A stretch of 64,000 bases of DNA from Nostoc sp. KVJ20 (lineage in GTDB: Bacteria > Cyanobacteriota > Cyanobacteriia > Cyanobacteriales > Nostocaceae): NCBI RefSeq assembly GCF_001712795.1, contig NZ_KV757658.1:124001-188000 (forward strand), written 5' to 3'. Shown here in pieces: positions 56,492 through 64,000 of the stretch. Numbering within the stretch: the stretch's first letter is position 1; each line of letters starts with the position of its first letter. Below the pieces are notes generated by a model. That model saw only the letters and a program-made list of their open reading frames with translations. It made no database searches and was not told the origin of the DNA. Made by a program: the position numbers and the translations under genes.

Positions 56492-56894
56492 TATCCAGTT
56501 TACCTTGATGAAACGGCAACTCTATTTGAGCAGATTACTGTTTCTGGTGGAATGCGAGGTATGCTGCTTCTGCTATCTCCATCTGATTATTTACGTGCGA
56601 TCAATGGCACTTTGGGAGCAATTGTACAAAATTAGTACAGAAATTTTCATCAGAAACCATAAAGCGATCGCTACTGCAAGGAAGCTATCTCAAAGTCGTA
56701 CAACAAAATATCGCTTACTCTAAAAAAGTAAGTATTTTTACTATAAAATTTTAGTGTTTACCTGGGTTTTAAAACTAATCTACGTAAGACTTCTGAGAAA
56801 AATAATTTGTAAATTGCTTATCAAATAAAAGCTTTAAAATTTTCTTGATAATTAGCTAAATAATATAGCCGTATATAAAAATACTTCATAAGAT

Positions 56895-56976
56895 GTAGCA
56901 GGTGCTAAGACTCGAATAGATTAATAAACTATTTTATACCTGCTACTTAAAAAAAGCATAGTTGCTTTCTTAGCAC
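56895..56976. promoter_or_regulatory. Two interleaved inverted repeats upstream of DISARM
   Basis: GTAGCAGGT (56895) pairs with ACCTGCTAC (56938), and GTGCTAAGA (56902) pairs with TCTTAGCAC (56968). The arms alternate, so a transcript could form either stem or a pseudoknot. It lies about 100-175 bp before the SNF2 gene in a 435-bp gap (56636-57070) that otherwise holds no gene. Confidence 0.35.
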
Positions 56977-57044
56977 TCTAGTCCAACCAGTCATTAGACA
57001 TAAGGGTTTAGGGGAGTGAAATTGTCATGGGAGGGAGAATACCA

Positions 57045-57092
57045 GTCCAGTTACAAGGGGGAAGACACGAGTGACTGACATTGTAACTGGAC
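57045..57092 (+). promoter_or_regulatory. Hairpin enclosing ribosome site and start codon of the SNF2 gene
   Basis: GTCCAGTTAC (57045-57054) and GTAACTGGAC (57083-57092) are perfect 10-bp complements. The loop contains the AAGGGGGAAG ribosome site and the GTG start at 57071. It could hold back translation or be a repressor binding site. Confidence 0.45.
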
Positions 57093-60000
57093 AGATTGTG
57101 CGCGTGCGATCGCGGCAATATCTTGTAGAAGAAGTTGTGTCGAAACCGTCTCCAGAGCAAGACACAAAAGTTAGCCTTTCTTGTTTAGAAGATGATGCGT
57201 TAGGAGAATCGCTAGAAGTCCTGTGGGAACGGGAAATAGATGCCAAAATCGTAGGAGCGACATCATGGGAATCGATAGCGAATCGAGGTTTTGATAATCC
57301 GCGTCTGTTTTCTGCTTACCTGCACACATTACGGTGGAATTGCGTAACTTCCACAGATGCCAAGCTTTTCCAAGCGCCTTACCGTGCGGGAATAGAAGTC
57401 AAAGCTTATCAATTAGAGCCGCTACGTAAAGCTTTGCTGATGCCGAGAGTCGGTTTGTTTATTGCGGACGATGTAGGGCTGGGCAAAACCATAGAAGCAG
57501 GGCTGATACTGCGTGAGATGCTGATGCGGCAAAAGGTTAGGCGAGTCGTTATCTCGTGTCCGCCGTCAGTAGTGCGTCAGTGGCAAGAGGAAATGGAAAG
57601 TCGCTTTGGACTTACATTTATGATTCTTGACCGTGAGTTTATTGCTGCCCGTCGTCAAGAAAGGGGTTATGGAATTAACCCTTGGATGACGCACACTCGG
57701 TTCATTATTTCCCACGCTTTGCTACGAGATGAAACCTATGCTGCACCATTACGGGACTGGCTTGGTGATTTTGCAGCTGCATCCATGCTCATTCTTGACG
57801 AAGCTCACAATGCTGCACCTGCGAGTGGTGCCAAGTATGCGGTTGATTCCCAACTTACCAAAACTGTTCGAGACTTAGCACCGCGTTTTGAACACAAGCT
57901 GTTTTTGTCTGCCACTCCCCACAATGGACATTCCAACAGCTTCGCTGCCTTGCTAGAAATCCTTGATCCCCAGCGTTTCTGCCGAGGAGTACCCGTTCGT
58001 AATCGCAAGTTGCTGGACACTGTAATGGTGCGGCGTTTAAAGCAAGATTTACGGGAGATCGGAGAAGAGTTTCCCCAACGCTACGTTCTTCCTATAGTTA
58101 TTGATAACCTGCCAGAAGACGCGCCCGAACTCAAATTATCCCGATTGCTGCAACAATATCGCAATCTGCGTGAGGAACGACTTAAAGATGCAGCAAAGTC
58201 TACTCAGACTACGGCGATGTTAGTAATCACTTCACTACAAAAGCGTCTTTTGTCTTCCATTGAGGCATTTGCTCGGACTTTAAAGGTGCATCGAACGGGG
58301 ATAGAAAAGCAAGCGGCGAACCGGACTTCGATACATCAAGTCAGTCTACCTTTGCTGTTTGAATCCCCTGGTGCAGATGACGAACGGGCTGAATTCTCCG
58401 AAGAGGAAGTAATTGCAGAAGAAGATGCTCAAATGGCAGCAGTTAGTATGCAGGCTGCCGGACAAACAGCGCGTGAATTAGCAATTTTAGATGAAATGGC
58501 AGATGTAGCGAATTCCTCTCGCTACCAGCCAGATCCAAGGATTCAACAACTTGTGGAGTGGATTCGCCAAAATCTTTGTCCCGATTTGGGTCAACCGAAT
58601 GCTGCTTGGTTAGAAAGGCGAGTAATTATCTTTACAGAATATACAGATACTAAACGTTATTTACAACAGCAATTACAAACAGCGATCGCAGGCTCTAACC
58701 GTGAACATGAACGCATAGATGTATTTCATGGGGGCATTGGAGAAGAACGCCGCGAAGCGATTAAAAGTGCATTTAACGCTGATCCAGCACGTCATCCCCT
58801 GCGTATCCTGATTGCCACAGATGCAGCACGAGAAGGGGTGAACCTGCAAAACAACTGTGCTGATTTGTTCCATTTTGATGTGCCGTGGAACCCATCGAGG
58901 ATGGAACAGCGCAATGGACGGATTGACCGCAAATTACAGCGATCGCCTGTTGTCCATTGTTATTACTTTGTTTTACCACAACGCACAGAAGACAAAGTAT
59001 TGGACGTACTGGTGCGGAAAACAGCCACGATTCAACAAGAACTTGGCTCTCTTGCACCAGTAGTTGAAAGAAATGTGTCGCGGTTACTGGCTAATGGGAT
59101 TTGCCACCAAGAAGTAAATAATCTTGCCGATTCTATTAATAAAGCAGAGCAACTCAGTAACAAGGAAACAGTAAACACACAGGTAATTAATGAAGAACTG
59201 GAGCAAGCCAGACTCCGCCAACAGGATTTGACTAAACAAGTAGAGAATTTACAAGAAATGTTGCAAGCATCGCGGAAATGGTTGGGACTAGATGACAATC
59301 ACTTCCGTAATGCCATCTCTGCTTCTTTAGAAATTCTGGGAGTCCCAACACTTGCCCCTGTAGATGTGAATGAAGTTGCTAACAATCCTGTAACTGCGCG
59401 TTGGACAATTCCGGCTCTCGACCAGCGTACTGGTGCAGATCCAACATGGTCAACTACACTTGATACCCTGAGAACACCTCGAAAAATCGGACAAAAGCCT
59501 TGGGAATGGCGGAAAGAAGCACCGATTCGCCCTGTAGTCTTTCGAGATCCTGGTTCTTTAGATGGGGATGTAGTTCATCTGCATTTAGAACACAGAATTG
59601 TCCAGCGTTTACTGAGCAGGTTTTTAGCTCAGGGTTTCTTGCATGATGAATTAACTCGTGCTTGTGTTTGTCTGACTAATGACCCAATGCCAAAAGTGAT
59701 TGCACTGGGACGGCTGGCTCTGTATGGTGAACGGGCTTCTCGCTTGCACGATCAGGTAATTGCAGTCGCAGCAGAGTGGTCAGACCCAACCAGTCGGGGA
59801 CGCAAAAAACTTCAGCCTTTAAGAGAAGGCGAGAAAGACAACGTACTGGAATTACTCGAAAATTCCCTAGCTTCCCCTCACTTGCTGGAAGTTACAGAAG
59901 CGGTGAAAGAGCGACTGAAAAAAAGTGCTGCACAAGATGTAGCAGAATTAATTCCCCATCTGGAACGCCGCGCTACAGCTTTGGCTGAAAGTGCTGAGAA

Positions 60001-60292
60001 AAAGCTGGCCAATCGGGGTACTAAAGAAGCTGCTGAGATGAAGAACATTCTGGAGGAACAGCAGACGCGAATTCTCAAGTGTCAGGAAGAATCTAAGGTA
60101 GTGCAGTTGTCTCTTCCATTCATAGAAGAACAGCGCCAATTGGATGCAGACCGTCGCCATTGGGAAAAACGCCTTCAAGCGATCGCAACCGAACTAATTT
60201 CAGAACCAGCCCGAATTGAAGCCGCCTACAAAGTGAAAGCAGTGCGGGTTGAGCCAGTCGGCGTAATTTATTTATGGCCGATTTCCGGCTAG
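57071..60292 (+). CDS. drmD: SNF2-type helicase, DISARM DrmD-like
   Basis: 1073 aa. Residues 1-60 give a beta-rich start (TGQIVRVRSRQYLVEEVV...VLWEREIDAKI) seen in DISARM-linked SNF2 proteins. Helicase motifs: ADDVGLGKTIEAGLIL (about 132-147), SMLILDEAHNAAP (DEAH about 243), FLSATPHNGHS, VIIFTEYTDTKRYL, RILIATDAAREGVNLQ, RMEQRNGRIDRKLQ. The C-terminal 350 residues are helical and coiled coil. GTG start with a good ribosome site; no ATG nearby fits. It is followed after 14 bp by a large adenine methyltransferase gene, the order of class 1 DISARM (drmD, drmMI). Translocase motor of the defence complex, inferred. Confidence 0.85.
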   Translation: MTDIVTGQIVRVRSRQYLVEEVVSKPSPEQDTKVSLSCLEDDALGESLEVLWEREIDAKIVGATSWESIANRGFDNPRLFSAYLHTLRWNCVTSTDAKLFQAPYRAGIEVKAYQLEPLRKALLMPRVGLFIADDVGLGKTIEAGLILREMLMRQKVRRVVISCPPSVVRQWQEEMESRFGLTFMILDREFIAARRQERGYGINPWMTHTRFIISHALLRDETYAAPLRDWLGDFAAASMLILDEAHNAAPASGAKYAVDSQLTKTVRDLAPRFEHKLFLSATPHNGHSNSFAALLEILDPQRFCRGVPVRNRKLLDTVMVRRLKQDLREIGEEFPQRYVLPIVIDNLPEDAPELKLSRLLQQYRNLREERLKDAAKSTQTTAMLVITSLQKRLLSSIEAFARTLKVHRTGIEKQAANRTSIHQVSLPLLFESPGADDERAEFSEEEVIAEEDAQMAAVSMQAAGQTARELAILDEMADVANSSRYQPDPRIQQLVEWIRQNLCPDLGQPNAAWLERRVIIFTEYTDTKRYLQQQLQTAIAGSNREHERIDVFHGGIGEERREAIKSAFNADPARHPLRILIATDAAREGVNLQNNCADLFHFDVPWNPSRMEQRNGRIDRKLQRSPVVHCYYFVLPQRTEDKVLDVLVRKTATIQQELGSLAPVVERNVSRLLANGICHQEVNNLADSINKAEQLSNKETVNTQVINEELEQARLRQQDLTKQVENLQEMLQASRKWLGLDDNHFRNAISASLEILGVPTLAPVDVNEVANNPVTARWTIPALDQRTGADPTWSTTLDTLRTPRKIGQKPWEWRKEAPIRPVVFRDPGSLDGDVVHLHLEHRIVQRLLSRFLAQGFLHDELTRACVCLTNDPMPKVIALGRLALYGERASRLHDQVIAVAAEWSDPTSRGRKKLQPLREGEKDNVLELLENSLASPHLLEVTEAVKERLKKSAAQDVAELIPHLERRATALAESAEKKLANRGTKEAAEMKNILEEQQTRILKCQEESKVVQLSLPFIEEQRQLDADRRHWEKRLQAIATELISEPARIEAAYKVKAVRVEPVGVIYLWPISG

Positions 60293-60306
60293 AGGGAGTA
60301 TAAACA

Positions 60307-63300
60307 ATGGCAAACGATCCAGAAATTCGCTTACATAAAGAATGGTTGGGCTTTCTCCAGCCTGTGGGGTTGGTGGTGTCTCCGCCGGCATTGTCAGCAG
60401 CCCAAGCTGTGGTTAATCGCAATGTGGTGGAACTGCAACAAACACTCGCTACAGTTGCCAGACGTGAACCTCTGCCCGGTGATAGCAAGGAAACCTTTGG
60501 AATTGACGACTTTCCTGCTTTTACGATCAATGTTTTAGGTTGGCAGGCAGAAGATTTAGTTGCCAGTCCAGAAGAATTTGCGATCGCACTCCCAGATTAC
60601 AACGAAGTTTTGACCCCCACGTATGCTGTACCCGACCCAAATGGCGGTTGGATGATGTTGGTACAGGTGCTTCCTGATGGTACTGAACTGGACAATGCAG
60701 GCGCGGAGGATAGTAAATCTACTGGTTGGCACGCCAGCCCCCAGTCTAAGTTTGAGCGGCTTTTGAAAGAAACGAAAGTTTATACTGGGCTATTGTGCAA
60801 CGGTACAGAATTGCGTTTGGTTTATGCACCACTTGGTGAGTCATCGGGACACCTGACTTTTCCTGTACAGGCAATGTGTGAGGTATCTGGGCGGCTGATT
60901 TTGGGTGCAATGGAAATGTTACTCTCGGCTGACCGACTGTTTAATGTCCCTAGCGATCGCCGTTTGTCTGCAATCCTGGAAAAAAGCCGCAAATATCAAA
61001 ACGATGTCTCTATTAAGCTTGCAGAGCAGGTATTAGAGGCATTATGGGATTTACTGCGCGGCTTCCAAATAGCAGATGCAACTACTAAAAGCGGCTTAAT
61101 AAGTGATATTGCCACGACTGCACCCCAGCATATTTACGGTGGGCTGATTACTGTTTTGCTGCGGTTAGTGTTTCTGCTTTACGCTGAAGATCGGGGACTG
61201 ATGTCTCAAGATGCAGTTTATACACGCTACTACTCAGTTAGTGGACTTTACGAGCGCTTGCGAGAAGATGCAGGCAACTACCCAGATACAATGGATCAGA
61301 GGTATGGTGCTTGGGCATGGTTGCTGAGTCTGTTCCGTTTGGTTTACGACGGCGGCGGTCATGCTGATTTGTACTTACCTGCTCGTCATGGGCAACTATT
61401 TGACCCAGATGAATATCCGTTTTTAGAAGGTCGTCTCCAGTCTACAGAATATCAAACAGGGGAAAGTCTTGAACCCCCTCGCGTTTCAGACGGGGTAATT
61501 CACAGGGTATTGCAAGGGTTGCTGGTACTGGATGGAGAACGTCTGTCTTACCGTTCTCTGGATGTTGAACAAATTGGTTCCGTTTATACCGCAATTATGG
61601 GCTACGAGGTAGAAAGAGCAAGTAGTCCTGCTATCGGTGTTTGGAGTAAACCCAAAGGTTCTAAATCTTCGGTAACAGTTGTTGTCAGCGTTGAGGAAGT
61701 TCTCAAAACTAAGGTGGGAGAACGGGCTAAATATTTAAAGGATGTTGCAGGTTGCGAAATTACTGGTAAATCCCTAACAGAGTTAAAGGATGCGAGGACA
61801 GCAGAGGATGTAGTGGCGGCTTTAGGACGGAAGGTATCACCGAAAACGCCGAGTTTAATGTCTGTGGGTTCTCTGTATTTGCAACCGGGGGAAGAACGGC
61901 GGCGTAGTGGTTCTCATTATACGCCTCGTGCTTTGACTGAGCCGATTGTTAAAGAAACTCTCAGACCGATTTTATCGGCTTTGGGAGAAAACCCCACACC
62001 AGAGCAGATTTTAGAGTTGAAAGTTTGTGATTTGGCGATGGGTTCGGGTGCATTCTTGGTAGAAAGTTGTCGTCAGTTGGCAGATAAATTAGTTGAAGCG
62101 TGGAATAAGCAAAACGTATTACCTGAAATTCCAATTGATGAAGAACCATTACTTTATGCGCGGCGATTAGTAGCGCAACGGTGTTTGTATGGTGTGGATA
62201 AAAACCCCTTTGCGGTGAATTTGGCTAAATTATCGCTGTGGCTGGCGACTTTGGCGAAAGCTCATCCTTTTACTTTTTTAGACCATGCGTTGAAATGGGG
62301 AGATTCTTTAGTTGGGTTAACCTCTCAACAAATTCAAACGTTTAATTGGGATGAAGACAAGACTTATAAAGACCCAAACTTACCTTTGTTTAATCTAGCA
62401 ATGGAGAAAGCGAAGTTTTATCGCAATGGAATTCACAATTTGGATGAAGATGATTATGCAGCCAAACGCGATTTTTACGAAAATATAGAAACAGAGTTGG
62501 GGAATATTCGGCTAAAAGGGGATTTAGTTATTGCTTCATTTTTCGCCAAAGATAAGGACAAGGCGAGAAAAGATGAGCGTGATAATTCATGGTTGAAGTT
62601 TTATCAATGGCAGAAAAATCAGGAAGATGATTTAGATGTTAGGCGGATTTGTGCAGAGTTGCGGTCTGGTGAGAAACCAGTTCCGGTTTTTAATTGGGAG
62701 ATTGAATTTCCTGAAGTATTTGGTAGGGAGAATCCGGGATTTGATGCGATTGTTGGTAATCCACCTTTTTTGGGTGGTAAACGTATTAGTACAGTATTCG
62801 GTGATGGTTATAGAGATTGGTTGCCTGTTGTACATCCTGAAACAAATAGCAATGGTGACTTAGTGGCGCATTTTTTCCGACGAGCATTTAGCCTTTTACG
62901 TCAATCTGGATGTTTTGGATTAATTGCCACAAATACTATTGCCCAAGGAGATACTCGCAGCACAGGTTTGAGATATATCTGTGAGCAAGGTGGTGCAATT
63001 TACAATGCTCAAAAGCGGATGAAGTGGCCGGGTTTAGCGGCGGTTGTTGTGAGTGTTATTCATGTTTTTAAGGGTCAATACGAAAATAGAAAATTGCTAG
63101 ATGGACGAGAGGTTAACTTAATTTCTGCGTTTCTATTTCATACTGGTGGTAATGAAAATCCCAAAGTGTTATTGGTAAATGCTGAAAAAAGCTTTCAGGG
63201 TAGCATCGTATTAGGAATGGGTTTTACATTTGATGATTCCAATACTGATGCAACACCTATTGCAGAAATGCAACGTTTGATTGAAAAAAATAAGAAAAAT

Positions 63301-64000
63301 GCAGAGTTAATTTTTCCTTACATGGGTGGGGAAGAAGTAAATACTAGCCCAACCCATATCCATCATCGCTATGTAATTAATTTTGGAGAAATGAGTGAAG
63401 CTGAAGCCAGAGAATATCCTGACTTATATGGGATAGTCAAAGAAAAAGTTTTCCCAGAAAGAAAGAATAAGCCAGGAAGCTATAGCCGTCAGTGGTGGCT
63501 TTTTGGAAGAAGAAACCAACAAGGAAATAAAGCGATCGCTCCTCTTAAGAGTGTATTAGTAATTTCTCGTGTTGGTCAGCATGGTTCATTCACTTTTCTA
63601 CCTAATAAAATAGTTTATTCTGACTCACTTGTTGTTATTGCGATTGATAGTTTTTCTGCATTTTCGACATTACAATCTCGTCCTCACGAAATTTGGGCTA
63701 GGTTTCTGGGTTCATCCATGAAAGATGACCTCCGTTACACCCCCTCAGATTGCTTTGAAACCTTCCCCTTCCCCGAAAATTGGGAAACCAACGCCGCCCT
63801 AGAAGCAGTAGGTAAAACCTACTACGAATACCGCGCCGCCTTAATGGTTCGCAACAACCAGGGACTCACCGACACATACAACCGCTTCCACGATCCCGAC
63901 GAACGCCACCCTGATATTTTACAACTACGCTTACTCCACGCCCAATGCGATCGCGCTGTCCTTGATGCTTACGGCTGGACAGATATTTCCACAGAATGCA
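60307..64000 (+). CDS. drmMI: Large N6-adenine DNA methyltransferase, DISARM DrmMI-like, 3' end outside window
   Basis: An uninterrupted frame from ATG 60307 (AGGGAG ribosome site) to the window end, 1231 codons seen. The N-terminal 500 residues lack obvious motifs. The methyltransferase core has GSHYTPRALTEPIV (about 540), CDLAMGSGAFLVES (Asp575, Gly579-Gly581), YGVDKNPFAVNLAKLSLW and the catalytic NPPF at 818-821 (IVGNPPFLGGKR). Domain order agrees with Eco57I-like gamma-class enzymes that methylate adenine N6. In class 1 DISARM this enzyme marks host DNA as self. It follows the SNF2 gene by 14 bp, and drmA, drmB and drmC would be expected beyond the edge. Confidence 0.85.
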   Translation, partial: MANDPEIRLHKEWLGFLQPVGLVVSPPALSAAQAVVNRNVVELQQTLATVARREPLPGDSKETFGIDDFPAFTINVLGWQAEDLVASPEEFAIALPDYNEVLTPTYAVPDPNGGWMMLVQVLPDGTELDNAGAEDSKSTGWHASPQSKFERLLKETKVYTGLLCNGTELRLVYAPLGESSGHLTFPVQAMCEVSGRLILGAMEMLLSADRLFNVPSDRRLSAILEKSRKYQNDVSIKLAEQVLEALWDLLRGFQIADATTKSGLISDIATTAPQHIYGGLITVLLRLVFLLYAEDRGLMSQDAVYTRYYSVSGLYERLREDAGNYPDTMDQRYGAWAWLLSLFRLVYDGGGHADLYLPARHGQLFDPDEYPFLEGRLQSTEYQTGESLEPPRVSDGVIHRVLQGLLVLDGERLSYRSLDVEQIGSVYTAIMGYEVERASSPAIGVWSKPKGSKSSVTVVVSVEEVLKTKVGERAKYLKDVAGCEITGKSLTELKDARTAEDVVAALGRKVSPKTPSLMSVGSLYLQPGEERRRSGSHYTPRALTEPIVKETLRPILSALGENPTPEQILELKVCDLAMGSGAFLVESCRQLADKLVEAWNKQNVLPEIPIDEEPLLYARRLVAQRCLYGVDKNPFAVNLAKLSLWLATLAKAHPFTFLDHALKWGDSLVGLTSQQIQTFNWDEDKTYKDPNLPLFNLAMEKAKFYRNGIHNLDEDDYAAKRDFYENIETELGNIRLKGDLVIASFFAKDKDKARKDERDNSWLKFYQWQKNQEDDLDVRRICAELRSGEKPVPVFNWEIEFPEVFGRENPGFDAIVGNPPFLGGKRISTVFGDGYRDWLPVVHPETNSNGDLVAHFFRRAFSLLRQSGCFGLIATNTIAQGDTRSTGLRYICEQGGAIYNAQKRMKWPGLAAVVVSVIHVFKGQYENRKLLDGREVNLISAFLFHTGGNENPKVLLVNAEKSFQGSIVLGMGFTFDDSNTDATPIAEMQRLIEKNKKNAELIFPYMGGEEVNTSPTHIHHRYVINFGEMSEAEAREYPDLYGIVKEKVFPERKNKPGSYSRQWWLFGRRNQQGNKAIAPLKSVLVISRVGQHGSFTFLPNKIVYSDSLVVIAIDSFSAFSTLQSRPHEIWARFLGSSMKDDLRYTPSDCFETFPFPENWETNAALEAVGKTYYEYRAALMVRNNQGLTDTYNRFHDPDERHPDILQLRLLHAQCDRAVLDAYGWTDISTEC

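Larger units (their letters stand above)
55189..56635 (+). pseudogene. ybaK: ybaK/ebsC Cys-tRNA(Pro) deacylase fragment split by IS630
   Basis: Before the IS: VALKEVQPLTGYIRGCVTAL, then ASKKD (to 55299). After it, from 56492: YPVYLDETATLFEQITVSGG, MRGMLLLLSPSDYLRAINGT, then LGAIVQN and stop. Joined through the TA at the insertion point they read SKKDYPVYLDE, the C-terminal half of a YbaK-family deacylase that clears mischarged Cys-tRNA(Pro). The N-terminal half had already been lost to the DUF5674-like fragment. Confidence 0.75.

Overview
The window looks like chromosome or large-plasmid DNA of a filamentous, Nostoc-like cyanobacterium. HIP1 octamers (GCGATCGC) are scattered throughout, coding density is moderate, there are many small mobile relics, and several proteins (pentapeptide repeats, FGE-sulfatase fold, WYL regulator) are typical of that group. 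There is no rRNA, tRNA or CRISPR array. Almost all of it is accessory DNA: a long defence island broken up by transposable elements.

Layout. 1-2.5 kb: a four-gene metabolic operon (alpha/beta hydrolase, cyclophilin-like lipoprotein, cupin lipoprotein, SDR). 2.6-3.5 kb: an internally deleted group II intron. 3.8-5.5 kb: a plasmid-type small DNA-binding protein with palindromic operators, and a tyrosine recombinase. 6.4-7.6 kb: an AIPR-family abortive-infection protein. 8.1-19.9 kb: a three-gene minus-strand operon with a 2117-aa DUF1998 helicase (DruE-like), divergent from a WYL regulator. 20.4-23.1 kb: a pentapeptide membrane protein and an IS1595 relic. 23.5-32.5 kb: two STAND/Avs-like NTPase systems with N-terminal nuclease-like domains, one of which has a possible -1 frameshift site. 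32.8-37.9 kb: a GIY-YIG protein, a C5 cytosine methyltransferase and its unknown partners, and XRE control.

38.7-44.4 kb is a complete 5736-bp Tn7-like transposon. It has TGT...ACA ends, a perfect 5-bp target duplication (CTCAT), a TnsA-TnsB fusion and a TnsC with a basic tail, but no TniQ/TnsD. It sits inside an older small inverted-repeat element.

45-47 kb: an FGE-sulfatase protein and a partner sharing Q-G-D-N repeats, then gene stubs. 48.0-53.8 kb: the most striking locus, a tightly coupled operon of XRE regulator, UvrD-type helicase with an internal DnaQ-type exonuclease, and a 1020-aa fusion of a SAM-methyltransferase-like domain, a reverse transcriptase (YVDD) and a helical C-terminus. 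I do not recognise this combination as a named defence system. 53.9-56.6 kb: a graveyard (EVE fragment, a gene split by a MITE, a DUF5674-like fragment, ybaK split by IS630). 57.1 kb to the end: the first two genes of a class 1 DISARM-like system (SNF2 helicase, large adenine methyltransferase), running off the window.

The defence modules appear to be independent cassettes, several with their own regulator (WYL, XRE), collected between mobile elements.
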